DNA of 64,000 nt from Gammaproteobacteria bacterium (GCA_022826245.1 JAJDVG010000058.1:1-64000), one strand, 5' to 3'. Shown: positions 1-9,555, counted from the stretch's first letter. Notes: generated by a model from the sequence alone, not told the origin. Translations and numbers: made by a program.

Positions 1-8
1 GAACGACC

Positions 9-191
9 ATGAACATCGACGATTCGTTACTGGAACGAGCGCAGCGACTGAGCGGAATCCGGGAGAAGACGGCGGTGGTTCACGCTGGCCTCGAAGCGCT
101 GATCGCCCGTGAAAGCGCCAGGCGCCTGGCAGTGCTCGGCGCAACCGAACCCACGCTTCAGCCCGTTCCGCGCAGACGCCCGAAGCGTTGA
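9..191 (+). CDS. vapB: VapB-type antitoxin
   Basis: Probable antitoxin of the PIN-domain toxin that begins six bases after its stop codon. The 60-residue product opens with MNIDDSLLERAQRLSGI, the start typical of VapB proteins of the DUF2191 type: a short strand and helices that dimerise and bind the operator. The tail is rich in Pro and Arg (PVPRRRPKR) and would be the part that occupies the toxin. By family knowledge it neutralises VapC and represses its own promoter together with it. The promoter lies outside the window, since only eight bases precede the ATG. Confidence 0.82.
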   Translation: MNIDDSLLERAQRLSGIREKTAVVHAGLEALIARESARRLAVLGATEPTLQPVPRRRPKR

Positions 192-197
192 GCGCCT

Positions 198-560
198 ATG
201 CTCGTCGACACCTCGGTCTGGGTCGATCACCTGCGCCGCCGCAACACTTGGTTGGCAGAACAACTCCATACGGCCTTCATTTGGGTCCATCCGTTCGTGG
301 TCGGTGAACTCGCTTGCGGGAATCTGGCGAACAGGGATGACGTGCTTGATTCGCTCGCCGCCCTGCCGCAAGCGCCGGTCGCCGAACACGACGAAGTGCT
401 CGCTTTGATCCACGCCCGGGCCTTGGCCGGGCGCGGCCTCGGTTGGATTGACATGCACCTGCTCGCGTCGGCGGCACTTGCAAATCTGCCATTGTGGACG
501 CTGGATCGGCGCCTTGCCGCAGCCGCATCGGAGATCGGAGTAGAAGCGAGGCCCGCGTGA
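198..560 (+). CDS. vapC: VapC PIN-domain ribonuclease toxin
   Basis: PIN-domain toxin, 120 residues, the usual VapC length. The acidic metal-binding residues are all visible: D4 in MLVDTSVWVD, E37 in VVGELACGN, D85 in GLGWIDMHLL and D103 in LWTLDRRL. VapC toxins are Mg2+-dependent endoribonucleases, usually cutting tRNA or rRNA. The gene follows the antitoxin by six bases, so the two form one transcript. The active site looks intact and the toxin is probably functional when free. Confidence 0.9.
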   Translation: MLVDTSVWVDHLRRRNTWLAEQLHTAFIWVHPFVVGELACGNLANRDDVLDSLAALPQAPVAEHDEVLALIHARALAGRGLGWIDMHLLASAALANLPLWTLDRRLAAAASEIGVEARPA

Positions 561-585
561 GGCAGTTGAGGAGAGGTGACGAGGA

Positions 586-1080
586 ATGGTCTACAAGAGC
601 AACCTGAACGAAATGGACTGGACGGAAATGGGCAACGACGCCCATATTCACCACGCGCGCAAGACGCTCACGCCGTTCGGTGAGGACTATCTGCCGAAGT
701 TCGGCGTTTCGCTGTACCGGCTCGCTCCCGGCAAGCGGGCGTTTCCGGCTCACGAGCACCTGGCGAACGACGAAGGCATCCTGGTGACCCGGGGCAGCGG
801 CACATTGCGCTACGGCGATGAGGAGATCGCACTGACCGAGGGCGATTACGTTCACCTGCCGGCCGCATCCGGCCGCGCCCACCACATGATCAACACCAGC
901 GACGAGGAACTCGAGTACTTCTGCTTCTCGAGCTTGGTCGTGCCCGAAGCCGTGCTCTATCCGGACTCGAACAAGCTCGGCGCGTATACGCTCAAGCCGG
1001 GCGCCGACGGGTGGCAGAGTTCACGCTACATCGTGCGCAATGAGCCGGTCGGGTATTTCGACGGCGAGGAGCCCGACTGA
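586..1080 (+). CDS. Cupin-domain protein
   Basis: Single-domain cupin of 164 residues. The two cupin motifs are recognisable around HEHLANDEGILVTRGSG (residues about 57-73) and LPAASGRAHHMINTSDEE, with His and Glu residues that would hold a metal ion. Cupins of this size bind small molecules or act as isomerases or dioxygenases; the substrate cannot be told from sequence. It starts 26 bases after vapC with an AGGTGACGAGGA-like ribosome site. Its place beside the toxin genes gives no functional hint. Confidence 0.78.
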   Translation: MVYKSNLNEMDWTEMGNDAHIHHARKTLTPFGEDYLPKFGVSLYRLAPGKRAFPAHEHLANDEGILVTRGSGTLRYGDEEIALTEGDYVHLPAASGRAHHMINTSDEELEYFCFSSLVVPEAVLYPDSNKLGAYTLKPGADGWQSSRYIVRNEPVGYFDGEEPD

Positions 1081-1197
1081 ACGGCAGGACGACTGCAGGT
1101 CCGGTCTCTGGCCAACCGGGAGCTGGCGTCAGCTTGGCAAATGCCGGGCTTTCCGCTAGCGTGTGTTCTTCTCGCCTCTAATCCTCGAGGAATTCCC

Positions 1198-1860
1198 ATG
1201 CTCAGAGTCAAGTATGCGGCCGCGCTCGCGCTCGCCCTGGGGGTTTGCGCCGCTACGGCTCAGACGCTCGACACCGACGAAAACCGAACGCTGTACGCGG
1301 TGGGGGTCGTGCTCGGCAACAACCTGCTGCAGTTCAACCTGACGCCCGCCGAGCTCGCGCTGGTCGAAGCGGGGCTGCGCGATAGCGTGTTCGGCACCGA
1401 ACCCAGGGTCGACATGGCTGTCTACGGTCAGCAGATCACGGTGCTTCGGGATGCGCGCCAAGCGGTCGGAGCGGCTGCCGAGAAGGCCGCATCGATGGCG
1501 TTTATCGACCAGTTGGCACAGGAAGCCGGCGCCGAACGGACCGCCTCGGGGCTCGTATATTCGGTCGTTACCGAAGGGACCGGCGCCAACCCGACGGCGG
1601 CCGACACGGTCCGCGTCCACTATCACGGCACGCTGCGCGACGGGACGGTCTTCGACAGTTCCGTCGATCGCGGGGAGCCGATCTCGTTCCCGCTGAGCGG
1701 CGTCATCTCCTGCTGGACCGAGGGCGTCCAGAAAATGCAGGTCGGCGGTACGAGCAGGCTCGTGTGCCCGTCGGAGACGGCCTACGGAGACGCGGGGCAG
1801 GGCGTCATCCCGGGCGGCGCCGCGCTCGTGTTCGAAGTCCAGTTGCTCGCGATCGAATAG
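1198..1860 (+). CDS. FKBP-type peptidyl-prolyl isomerase, exported
   Basis: Peptidyl-prolyl cis-trans isomerase of the FkpA/Mip type, 220 residues from the ATG at 1198. That start is chosen because it gives a clean signal peptide (MLRVKYAAALALALGVCAATAQ) behind a GAGGAA ribosome site; an upstream ATG at 1141 would bury it. The N-terminal half is the helical dimerisation region. The FKBP fold follows, with VRVHYHGTLRDGTVFDSS, the ISFPLSGVI strand and an ALVFEVQLLAIE end. It would assist folding of exported proteins in the periplasm. The gene ends in TAG. Confidence 0.9.
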   Translation: MLRVKYAAALALALGVCAATAQTLDTDENRTLYAVGVVLGNNLLQFNLTPAELALVEAGLRDSVFGTEPRVDMAVYGQQITVLRDARQAVGAAAEKAASMAFIDQLAQEAGAERTASGLVYSVVTEGTGANPTAADTVRVHYHGTLRDGTVFDSSVDRGEPISFPLSGVISCWTEGVQKMQVGGTSRLVCPSETAYGDAGQGVIPGGAALVFEVQLLAIE

Positions 1861-1904
1861 GAACGGCCGGGAACGACTCACGCACCGCGGCCGTCGCCGG
1901 GCGC

Positions 1905-3242
1905 TCAGATATCGAGCAGCCCCGTGCTGTCGCCGAAGCTCTGCTGATGCACGCCGAGCTTGTCGAGCATGCTGAGCAGCAGGTTCGACATCGGCGTGTG
2001 CGCCGGATACCGGAGATGGCGTCCGCCCTCGAGTTGCCCTGAAGCGCCGCCGGCCAGAATCACCGGCAGCGGGTCGAAATTGTGCTCGTTGCCGTCGCTC
2101 AGCGCGCTGCCGTACAGGATCATCGAGTGATCGAGCAGCGAGCCGTCGCCGTCGGGCGTAGCGCGCAACTTTTCGAGGAACCACGTCAACGCCTTGACGT
2201 GGTAGTTGTTGATCAACGCGAACTGGTCCATGTTCGCGCGCTCGTTGGAATGGTGCGAGGCATTGTGGAAGCCCTCGCGCACGCCGCTTCCCGGGTAGCG
2301 CGCGTTGCTGTTCTCGCGAGCGAGCATGAGCGTTGAGATGCGCGTGATCTCGGTCCTGTAGGCCAGCACCTGCAGGTCGAACATCAGGTTCAGGTGCTCC
2401 TCGAAATTCCTCGGTATGCCGACGGGCGCCGGCGGCAGTTCGAGACCGGTCGAAAGCTTGCTGTCGACGAGGTCCACCCGGCGCTCGATCTCGCGCACCT
2501 CCTCGAGATACTGGTCGAGCCGCCTGATGTCGGCGGCCGGCAGATTGCGCTTCAGCGAATCGACCTGGCCGCCCACCGAGTCCAGCAGGCTCTTGGCCTG
2601 TTGACGGCGTTCCCGGCGTTGCTCGTCGGTGCCGCCGTCGCCGAACAGGCGCTCGAAGACGACCTGGGGATTGTTCTCCATCGGCAGCGGCAGCGTTGTC
2701 GACCTCCAGGACAGCGTATTGCGGTAGGCGCAGGTGAAGTCGCGGTCGCAGTTGAGACCGACCGGTTCTAGCGACAGCTCGATCGACGGCAACGGCGTGT
2801 CCTGGCCGACATGCAGCGCCGCAACCTGGTCGATCGTCGGCCCAAGGTACGCTTCGCCGCCCTTGACCGGGTGCGCCCCGCTCAGGAAGACCGCCGCGGC
2901 CCGGACGTGATTTTCGGCGCCGCCCGTGTCCTCGCCGGGCCACGGCGCGACCTCCGCGTGGGCGAGGTCGCTGACGACACAGACCCGATCGCGGAAAGGT
3001 TCGAGCGGCGCGAGGATCTCCGAAAACTCGAAATCCTTGCCCTCCGTCGTCGGCGTCCACTTGTCCATCGTCGCGCCATGCGGAATGTAGATGCAGCCGA
3101 GCCGGGTCTTCGGCGCCGCGGCCGTCTGCGCCAGCGCCGTCCCTGCCGGGACCATCGAATCGAGCAGCGGCAGTGCGATGGCGCTACCCGCTGCGCGCAA
3201 CAGCGTCCGGCGCGAAAGGTGCTTTTTCGTGATGAACGGCAT
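1905..3242 (-). CDS. DUF1552 family protein, Tat-exported
   Basis: DUF1552 family protein of 445 residues. The N-terminus SRRTLLRAAGSAIALPLLD is a twin-arginine signal, so the folded protein is exported. The body has family hallmarks such as GCIYIPHGATMDKWTP and FALINNYHVKALTWFL, and YGSALSDGNEHNFDPLPV near the C-terminus. The family is sulfatase/phosphatase-like in fold, and no reaction has been established that I know of. It lies 15 bases downstream of the DUF1592-type gene, its usual partner, and the two are probably co-transcribed. Confidence 0.88.
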   Translation of the reverse strand: MPFITKKHLSRRTLLRAAGSAIALPLLDSMVPAGTALAQTAAAPKTRLGCIYIPHGATMDKWTPTTEGKDFEFSEILAPLEPFRDRVCVVSDLAHAEVAPWPGEDTGGAENHVRAAAVFLSGAHPVKGGEAYLGPTIDQVAALHVGQDTPLPSIELSLEPVGLNCDRDFTCAYRNTLSWRSTTLPLPMENNPQVVFERLFGDGGTDEQRRERRQQAKSLLDSVGGQVDSLKRNLPAADIRRLDQYLEEVREIERRVDLVDSKLSTGLELPPAPVGIPRNFEEHLNLMFDLQVLAYRTEITRISTLMLARENSNARYPGSGVREGFHNASHHSNERANMDQFALINNYHVKALTWFLEKLRATPDGDGSLLDHSMILYGSALSDGNEHNFDPLPVILAGGASGQLEGGRHLRYPAHTPMSNLLLSMLDKLGVHQQSFGDSTGLLDI

Positions 3243-3257
3243 GGCTTCAATACTAAG

Positions 3258-5573
3258 CTAGTTGGCGGCCGTTTGCTGTTCAGGCCTGCCTGACGCCTTG
3301 CGTTTCGTGCGGAAGGCCGGGCTCTTGACGACGCCCGCGATCAGGCGCGAGAAACGGTAGTCGTCGGCGGCCGCATCGCGAACGATGGAACGGACGGCCG
3401 GCATGTCGTAATGCTCGACCGTCCTGCCGAGCGCGTAGGCCATAAGCTTCTCCGTCGCCCGCGTGACGAAGAGTTCCCGCCGCTCGAGCAGGGCAGCGCG
3501 CAGGCCTGCGGGCCCCTCCATCGGCGTGCCGTCCCAGAGCTCTCCGCTTGCATCGATCGCCGTGCCGGCGTCGGTATCGCGCCACCCGCCGATGAGATCG
3601 AAATTCTCGAGTGCGAAGCCGATCGGATCGATCATGCCGTGACAGCCCGCGCAGGCCGGATCCTCGCGGTGCCGTTCGAGCTGTTCGCGCATCGACCCGG
3701 GATCGCTCGCCGCGGCGGCCCTGGCGTCGAGGTTGGTGTCGACGCCTTCGGGCGGCGTCGGCGCCGGCGTGCCGAGGAGGTTCTCCATGATCCAGGCGCC
3801 GCGCATGACGGGCGACGTCCTGTTCGGCGGCGAGGTGACCGTCAGCAGACTGCCGTGACCCAGCAGGCCGCGGCGCGCGTCGTCCGGCAGCGCCACGCGC
3901 CTGAAGCGGCTGCCGCGAATGTTCGGGATGCCGTAGTGGCGGGCCAGGCGTTCGTCGACGAACGTGTAGTCGGCATCGAGCAGACCGACGATACTGCGGT
4001 TCTCGCGCAGGATGCTCTCGAACAGCAACTCGGTCTCGCGCCGGAAGGCCTGGCGTAGATTGCCGTCGAAGTCGTTCGAAATGGGACTTGCGTTGTCGAG
4101 TTGCCGGAGCCCGAGCCACTGCGATGCGAAGTTCTCGACGAGCGCGGTTGCCTTCGGGTCGGCGAGCATGCGCTCGACCTCGCGCTCGAGCCCGGCATCG
4201 CCTCTGAGCCGGCCGTCGACCGCGGCCTCGAGCAACGCATCGTCGGGGATGCTGCTCCACAGGAAGAACGAAAGCCGCGAGGCGAGCTCGAAGTCGCCCA
4301 GCGCGTAGACCTCGCCTGCCTCGACATCCTGCGGCTCGCGCTCGAAGCGGAAGATGAACTGCGGATCGACGAGCACGCGCGCGAGCGCATGCTGGATGCC
4401 GGTCTCGAAATCGCCGAGCGCGCGTCCCGTCCGATAGAACTCGAGCAGGGTCTCGAGCGACGGGTCGGACGATTCAACGGGACGCCGGAACGCCCGCGTC
4501 GCGAATGCCGTGAGAATCTCCGTCGCGCAGCGTTCCTCGTCACTCGCCGAAGCCGGCGCGCAGATGAAGATCCGGCGACGGCTCGGCGTGTCGCCGGGAC
4601 CGGATGCGTTGAGCGGGCCGGTAATCGAGATGGCCTGCACGCCCGTGCTGCCGGCATGAACCGCGAAGAGGTCGTTGACGCCCGAAGGCCGGCTCGTGCG
4701 CACCACCGCGGTGCCGAGCGTATGCGCGCCGGCCTCGACGGGCACCGTGAAGCTCGACGCGCCGCCGCGCCCAAGCAGCCGGACGCGCTCGCCGTTGAGC
4801 GTGACCTCGACCGGCTCGGCGCCGCCGACGGCCCGAAGCCCGAAGCCGCCCCCGGCACGCCGCACGCTGATCTCGTACTCCGCATCGAGCGGGAAGACGT
4901 GATCGACGAGGATGCCGCCGCGCGTGCCGAGCGGCATGCCGTCGATGTGTTCGGCCTGGGACAGCCCGCGCGGCGCCGTGTACGTGCTGATCGCCGCCGT
5001 GATCGTCGGGTCGCCGACCGCGAGACGGCTGATCTCGGCGGCGGCCGATACATACGCTTGCATGTGCGCCGGCGAGACGCTGAGCGCGCTCGCGATGTTG
5101 TCGAAACCGTCGCGCGAGTCGTCCGCGGGCAGCAGCGTCGCGGCGTCGACGGGCAGTTCCAGAAGGTCGCGGATCGCGTTTGCGTACTCGGCGCGGTTGA
5201 GGCGGTGAAGGACGGGTGCTCCGGGATTAGGGTCGACGCGCGCGGCGTCGTCGAGCGTGTCCTCGAGCCATGCCGCGAGCGCATCGAGACGCGCGGGCTC
5301 GGGACGGGGCTCGCCCGGCGGCGGCATCATGCGCCCGCGGAGCTTGCGCACGGCCGCTTCCCAGGTCTCGCCGTGGGCCGGGATGTCGTCGCGGTCGAGC
5401 GTGTCGAAGGCCACGCCGCCGGCGAATTCGCCCTCGTTGTGACAGTCCATGCAGTAGCGCTCTACCAGCGCCCATTGCTCGTCTGCCGTCGGCGGCCGCG
5501 CGCCTTCAAGCCAGAAGAAAACGCCGAGCGCCGTGGCCAGCGTCACGACGACGACCGCGGCGTGCTGTCTCAC
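3258..5573 (-). CDS. DUF1592/DUF1588/DUF1585 haem-binding protein
   Basis: Large exported protein (771 residues) of the DUF1587-DUF1592-DUF1588-DUF1585 architecture often labelled planctomycete-type cytochrome. An N-terminal hydrophobic segment is followed by a CxxCH haem site (YCMDCHNEG). A second CxxCH (PACAGCHGMIDP) lies in the C-terminal DUF1588 part, so two haems c are expected. LNRAEYANAIRDLLEL and GCHGMIDPIGFALENFD are typical family blocks. It begins with GTG in a GTGA overlap with the end of the ankyrin gene, which implies translational coupling. The cellular role is unknown; oxidative attack on a polymer or metabolite is a guess. Confidence 0.88.
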   Translation of the reverse strand: MRQHAAVVVVTLATALGVFFWLEGARPPTADEQWALVERYCMDCHNEGEFAGGVAFDTLDRDDIPAHGETWEAAVRKLRGRMMPPPGEPRPEPARLDALAAWLEDTLDDAARVDPNPGAPVLHRLNRAEYANAIRDLLELPVDAATLLPADDSRDGFDNIASALSVSPAHMQAYVSAAAEISRLAVGDPTITAAISTYTAPRGLSQAEHIDGMPLGTRGGILVDHVFPLDAEYEISVRRAGGGFGLRAVGGAEPVEVTLNGERVRLLGRGGASSFTVPVEAGAHTLGTAVVRTSRPSGVNDLFAVHAGSTGVQAISITGPLNASGPGDTPSRRRIFICAPASASDEERCATEILTAFATRAFRRPVESSDPSLETLLEFYRTGRALGDFETGIQHALARVLVDPQFIFRFEREPQDVEAGEVYALGDFELASRLSFFLWSSIPDDALLEAAVDGRLRGDAGLEREVERMLADPKATALVENFASQWLGLRQLDNASPISNDFDGNLRQAFRRETELLFESILRENRSIVGLLDADYTFVDERLARHYGIPNIRGSRFRRVALPDDARRGLLGHGSLLTVTSPPNRTSPVMRGAWIMENLLGTPAPTPPEGVDTNLDARAAAASDPGSMREQLERHREDPACAGCHGMIDPIGFALENFDLIGGWRDTDAGTAIDASGELWDGTPMEGPAGLRAALLERRELFVTRATEKLMAYALGRTVEHYDMPAVRSIVRDAAADDYRFSRLIAGVVKSPAFRTKRKASGRPEQQTAAN

Positions 5574-7126
5574 GGGGTCTGCTCCGCGGCGATGAGATCC
5601 TCGAGTAGCGCGATCGTCGCGGGCTTGCGTTCGGCGCCGACCGCGGCGAGGAAAACGCCCTCCGCCCAGCGCAGCGGCGTTCGGCCCTCCACATCGGCGA
5701 TGTCAAGCTCCGCGCCGTTGGCGACGAGAAACTCGATGATCTCGTTGGAACCCCGGTTGGCCGCGCCGAGCAGGGCCGTCAGGCCCATCGAGTTGGTCGC
5801 GTTGATGTCCGCGCCGAGTTCGAGACAGAGCGCAACGGTCTCGAGCAGCGCCGCCTGCGAGACCGTGTAGGTCTGCGCGACGACCCAGTTGACGCCGGCC
5901 GCCGCCATGAGCGGCGTCGTGCCCGCGAAGGTCGGGAGATTCGGATCCGCGCCGTATTCGAGCAGCAGGCGCATCGCCACGGTGTCGCCCGAGAGCGCGG
6001 CTCGCAGGAAAGGCGTCTGGCCCGTGTAATCGACCCAGGACACGTCGCCGAGCGAATACAGCCAGCGACGGCTCGGCGGCACTTCCCGCGTGCGCGCGTT
6101 GACGTCGGCGCCGGCCTCGAGCAGCTCGGCGATGAAGTCGAGAATCGGCCCGCGGTCGACACTGTTGTCGGTCGGGCTGTCCTCGTCGCGGTTGTTCATG
6201 TCGAGGTTGCGGTACTCGACGGCGGCGAAGAGCGGCGACCGGCCCCAGAAGTCGTCGACGTTGATCTCCGCGCCGTGCTCGATCAGCAGGCGCGCGACGC
6301 CGAGCTGATTGTTGAGCGTCGCCATGAGCAACGGAGTCATGCCGTTCGCTTCGGCAAGCTCGAGGCTCGCGCCGGCATCGACGAGCAGCCGCGCCGCGTC
6401 CAACCGGCCGTCCCGGGCGGCGTAGAGCAACGGCGTCATCCCGCCCTCGGCGGCCGCCCGGCGGCCCCGGTCCGGCAGGCCGCCGCGGTTGATGCCGACG
6501 CCTTCCGAACCGCAACCCGTGCCCTTGCAGGGAGGAACGAATTCGGGCGTCGGTCCGGCGCGGGTCCGGGCGTCGATGTCGGCGCCGCGCCCGATCAGGA
6601 GTTCCACCGCGGCCGGATGGTTCTCGCGCACGGCCAGCATGAGCGCCGTCTGCCCGTACGTGGGATCGCGCGCGTCGACTGCCGCCCCGCGATCGATGAG
6701 CAGCGCCATCGCGTCGGTCATGCCCGTGCGCGTCGCAGTCATGAGCGCCGTCTCGCCGGTCGGAGCGGATGCGTCCGGGTCGGCGCCCGCGTCGAGCAGT
6801 GCCGCGATGAGCGCGGTGCTGCCGTTGACCGCGGCGAGATGCAGCGCCGTCACGCCGTAGCGATCCTCGGCCGTCGCGCCCGCTCCGGTACGCAGCAGCA
6901 GTTCGGCCACCTCGAGATGTGCGCCGCGCGCAGCCCAGTGCAGCGCCGTCGTGCCGTCGACGGCTGCGCCGTTCACGTCGGCGCCCCGATCGAGCAGCAC
7001 GCCGACCGAGGCGATGTCGCCCAGTCGCGCCGCTTCAATGAGTTCGTCGGTATCGTCGGCGAGCGTGGCCGCAGCCGGGAGCGCAAGCAGCAGCAAGCTC
7101 AATTTCACGGTGCGTATGGCCATCAC
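5570..7126 (-). CDS. Secreted ankyrin-repeat protein
   Basis: 518-residue protein with a signal peptide (MAIRTVKLSLLLLALPAAATLA) and then about ten to twelve ankyrin repeats, seen as recurring G.TALHWAA, GETALMTAT and GMTPLLMATLNNQ motifs with GA-D/E-hydrophobic loops. Ankyrin arrays bind other proteins. This one is the first gene of a three-gene unit with the DUF1592-type and DUF1552 proteins and would sit with them outside the inner membrane. A stretch around residues 200-230 with two Cys (PPCKGTGCG) interrupts the repeats and may be a disulfide loop. No enzymatic domain is seen. Confidence 0.86.
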   Translation of the reverse strand: MMAIRTVKLSLLLLALPAAATLADDTDELIEAARLGDIASVGVLLDRGADVNGAAVDGTTALHWAARGAHLEVAELLLRTGAGATAEDRYGVTALHLAAVNGSTALIAALLDAGADPDASAPTGETALMTATRTGMTDAMALLIDRGAAVDARDPTYGQTALMLAVRENHPAAVELLIGRGADIDARTRAGPTPEFVPPCKGTGCGSEGVGINRGGLPDRGRRAAAEGGMTPLLYAARDGRLDAARLLVDAGASLELAEANGMTPLLMATLNNQLGVARLLIEHGAEINVDDFWGRSPLFAAVEYRNLDMNNRDEDSPTDNSVDRGPILDFIAELLEAGADVNARTREVPPSRRWLYSLGDVSWVDYTGQTPFLRAALSGDTVAMRLLLEYGADPNLPTFAGTTPLMAAAGVNWVVAQTYTVSQAALLETVALCLELGADINATNSMGLTALLGAANRGSNEIIEFLVANGAELDIADVEGRTPLRWAEGVFLAAVGAERKPATIALLEDLIAAEQTP

Positions 7127-7279
7127 GACGTTCTCCCGATTGGGCGGATGGCGGGCAGCGAAGTTCCTGCACCGTCCCCGATCAGCCGGACGATCGTCCG
7201 ATTGTAGACCAGGCGCGCGCCGAGGCGCCGCCCGGCCCGGGGCGACCTTCAGCGCCGGCGCAAACCGCCGCGGGGCGAC

Positions 7280-7681
7280 TCAATCGAGGTCGAGACCGCC
7301 GAGCACGATCAGGTAGTAACTGACGATGCCGACGACCGCGTCGTCCTCGATCACGAGGGCGTGGCTGATGCCGAAGCGTTCGAAAAGCCTCGCGCAGTTG
7401 CGCAGGCTCATGTCGGGCCGCACGGCGATCACGGGTTTCGCCATGATTTCGAAGACGTTGACGCGCTCGGGCGCACGATCCCTGGCGATGACTTGCTTGG
7501 CAATATCGGAGAACAGCACCATTCCGTACTCGTCATGTTCGTGGTGCTTCCTGACGACCAGACAGGTCGCGCCAACGCGCTTCATGACGCGCATCGCTTC
7601 CATTACATCGATACTGCCGTCGACTTCGGTCACGGACGTGCGCATGACGTCGCGGACGGTGATTCCGGGTTGTTCTTTCAT
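7280..7681 (-). CDS. CBS-domain pair protein
   Basis: 133-residue stand-alone pair of CBS domains, the first with ITVRDVMRTSVTEVDGSID and the second with VFEIMAKPVIAVRPDMSL. Such modules bind adenine nucleotides and regulate attached or neighbouring proteins. It is the last gene of the DUF1538/DUF1538/PII-like operon and overlaps the PII-like gene by four bases (ATGA), so a regulatory role toward the membrane proteins is likely, though not proven. Confidence 0.85.
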   Translation of the reverse strand: MKEQPGITVRDVMRTSVTEVDGSIDVMEAMRVMKRVGATCLVVRKHHEHDEYGMVLFSDIAKQVIARDRAPERVNVFEIMAKPVIAVRPDMSLRNCARLFERFGISHALVIEDDAVVGIVSYYLIVLGGLDLD

Positions 7682-8028
7682 AGTTCGTCCTCCACGACTT
7701 CGACGAGTTCCTCGGCCTGATGAAATACCCCGACGGCGTCCTCCACGTCGATCTGAATGGCGATGCCCACGCCCGGTTTCGCATCGAATTCGGCGACCTC
7801 GGCGATGTGTTCGAGTATCCGCCGGCTCAGATGTTCTTCGACGAGCATGAGCAGCACATCCCTCTGGGTGGACAGCGTCAGGCCAAAAAACGTGGTGTGT
7901 TTCGAGATGCCCTCGCCGCGCGCGTGGCTGATCAACGTGGAACCGGTCGCGCCGCTCTCGCGTGCGGCGTGCAGGACGGTTTCGGTCTTGCTGTCGTCGA
8001 CGAAGGCGATTATCAGCTTGAAGTGCAT
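7678..8028 (-). CDS. PII-like signalling protein
   Basis: 116-residue protein with the ferredoxin-like PII pattern: FKLIIAFVDDSKTETVLHAA, a T-loop-like stretch ISHARGEGISKHTTFFGLTL, and a final strand ending in VEDEL. PII proteins form trimers that sense nucleotides or metabolites and bind transporters. The canonical T-loop tyrosine region of GlnB is not conserved, so it is a PII-like protein rather than the nitrogen regulator itself. It sits directly between the DUF1538 membrane genes and the CBS gene. Confidence 0.8.
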   Translation of the reverse strand: MHFKLIIAFVDDSKTETVLHAARESGATGSTLISHARGEGISKHTTFFGLTLSTQRDVLLMLVEEHLSRRILEHIAEVAEFDAKPGVGIAIQIDVEDAVGVFHQAEELVEVVEDEL

Positions 8029-8029
8029 G

Positions 8030-8833
8030 TCAGTCCTCCATTGGTGGATCTTGGTGTCGGCGCCCGGCTTCTCGTGCCTCCCGGCGCGACTCGAGTAAGG
8101 CCGTGATCTGCGCGTAGGCGAGCACGGTCATGATGGGAAACAGGCAGGTGAGCGCGATCATCCCGAAACCGTCGAGCAACACGCTGCGCCCGGGGACGTT
8201 GGCCGCAAGTCCGAGTCCCAGGGCGGTCACGAGCGGCACGGTGACGGTCGACGTCGTGACGCCGCCCGAATCGTAGGCGAGCGGGACCAGCAGTCTCGGG
8301 GCGAAAGCCGTCTGTATCAGGACGACCGCGTAGGCCGCGGCGATATACCACTGCAAGGGCGTGCCGGTCAGGATCCTGAAGCAGCCGAGCGCGACGCCGA
8401 AGCCGACCCCGAGCGCGACGACGACCCTGAGGCCCCAGACGTGAATGGCGCCGCCGGAGACTTCGCCGGCCTTGAGCGTGACGGCGAGTAACGCGGGTTC
8501 CGCGATCGCGCTGCTGAAGCCTATGGCGAACGCGAAAATGAGCACCCAGTAGTAGGAGTACCAGGGCAGCAGCGCGTCGGCGTTCGCGCCCGAACCGATC
8601 GCCGTCAACTGCTCGGCGACGAACCGCCCGAGCGGGAACAGCGCCCGTTCGAGTCCGAGCAGAAACAAGCCGAGCCCGGCGACGACGCAGCCGAGCCCGA
8701 CGATTATGCGCCAGATATTGACGAAACGGCGACCGAGCACGACGCCGTGAAAGAAGATCAGGAAGGCGGCAATCGGCACGACGTCGAACGCCGTCGACGC
8801 GATCGCCGAGAAGATGCTGGCGATCAGATCCAC
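8030..8833 (-). CDS. DUF1538 membrane protein (second copy)
   Basis: 267-residue integral membrane protein of the DUF1538 family with about six to seven predicted membrane segments. The block [19 protein letters not shown] is shared almost word for word with the preceding gene. Start is GTG at 8833, overlapping the end of that gene by ten bases. The repeated [13 protein letters not shown] motif looks like a helix-breaking hairpin of a transporter; the substrate is unknown. With the PII-like and CBS proteins downstream it suggests a channel or transporter under nucleotide control. Confidence 0.85.
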   Translation of the reverse strand: MDLIASIFSAIASTAFDVVPIAAFLIFFHGVVLGRRFVNIWRIIVGLGCVVAGLGLFLLGLERALFPLGRFVAEQLTAIGSGANADALLPWYSYYWVLIFAFAIGFSSAIAEPALLAVTLKAGEVSGGAIHVWGLRVVVALGVGFGVALGCFRILTGTPLQWYIAAAYAVVLIQTAFAPRLLVPLAYDSGGVTTSTVTVPLVTALGLGLAANVPGRSVLLDGFGMIALTCLFPIMTVLAYAQITALLESRREAREAGRRHQDPPMED

Positions 8834-9555
8834 GCGATGACCACCCCGTAGCCCATGACGAAAATCATCGGCGTCAGTGACGCGAACGCGATCAGGCCGA
8901 AACCGTCGGTCATCGGATTGCGTTCGCCGATCGAGGAGGCGAGCCCGACGCCGAGCGCGGCGACGAGCGGCACGGTGACGGTGGATGTCGTGACGCCGCC
9001 CGAGTCGTAGGCGATGCCGATGATCTCGGCCGGCGCGAAGAACGTGACGCCGACGACGAGCGCGTAACCGCTGATGATGAGTTTGACGAGCGACCAGCCG
9101 GCGATGATTCTGAGAACGCCGAGCACGATCGCCGAGCCGACGGCCAGCGCAATCGAGATCCTGAGCCCGAGCGCGAACAGAAACTTCGCGTCGTCGTTGT
9201 TGGCAATGAATCCCGCGGCGGCCGATGTCTCCGCAGCTTCACCGGCGACCGCCGTGACGGCCGGTTCCGCGATCGTGCTGCCGAAGCCGAGCAGGAAAGC
9301 GAACACGACGAGCCAGACGACGCTGCCCCGGCGCGCGAGCGCATGCGCGAGCGTCTCGCCCATCGGGAAGAGCGCAAGTTCGAGACCGTAGGTGAAGAGC
9401 GTCAGTCCGAGCACGACCGCGATGACGCCGTCGATCAGCGACGCGAGCTCGCCGATGGGCCGATCCAGGACGAAAAGCTGGAAGAACAGGATCACGAGCA
9501 CGATCGGCAGCAGATCCCGGATGCTGCCCAGCGCGATGGTGGAGAAGCGGTGCAC
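8824..9555 (-). CDS. DUF1538 membrane protein (first copy)
   Basis: 243-residue DUF1538 membrane protein, the first gene of the four-gene operon. It has about six membrane helices and the family motif [19 protein letters not shown] near residue 200. It is clearly a diverged duplicate of the next gene, so the two probably form a heterodimeric transporter or channel with opposite or pseudo-symmetric halves. The substrate is not known to me. Confidence 0.85.
   Translation of the reverse strand: MHRFSTIALGSIRDLLPIVLVILFFQLFVLDRPIGELASLIDGVIAVVLGLTLFTYGLELALFPMGETLAHALARRGSVVWLVVFAFLLGFGSTIAEPAVTAVAGEAAETSAAAGFIANNDDAKFLFALGLRISIALAVGSAIVLGVLRIIAGWSLVKLIISGYALVVGVTFFAPAEIIGIAYDSGGVTTSTVTVPLVAALGVGLASSIGERNPMTDGFGLIAFASLTPMIFVMGYGVVIAWI

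Noticed and set aside
1156..3060. Very long antisense frame over the FKBP and DUF1552 genes
   Set aside because: It is an Arg/Gly-rich shadow caused by the high G+C content; the opposing genes have clear domains. Similar shadows at 4101-5870 and 9755-11560 were dropped for the same reason.
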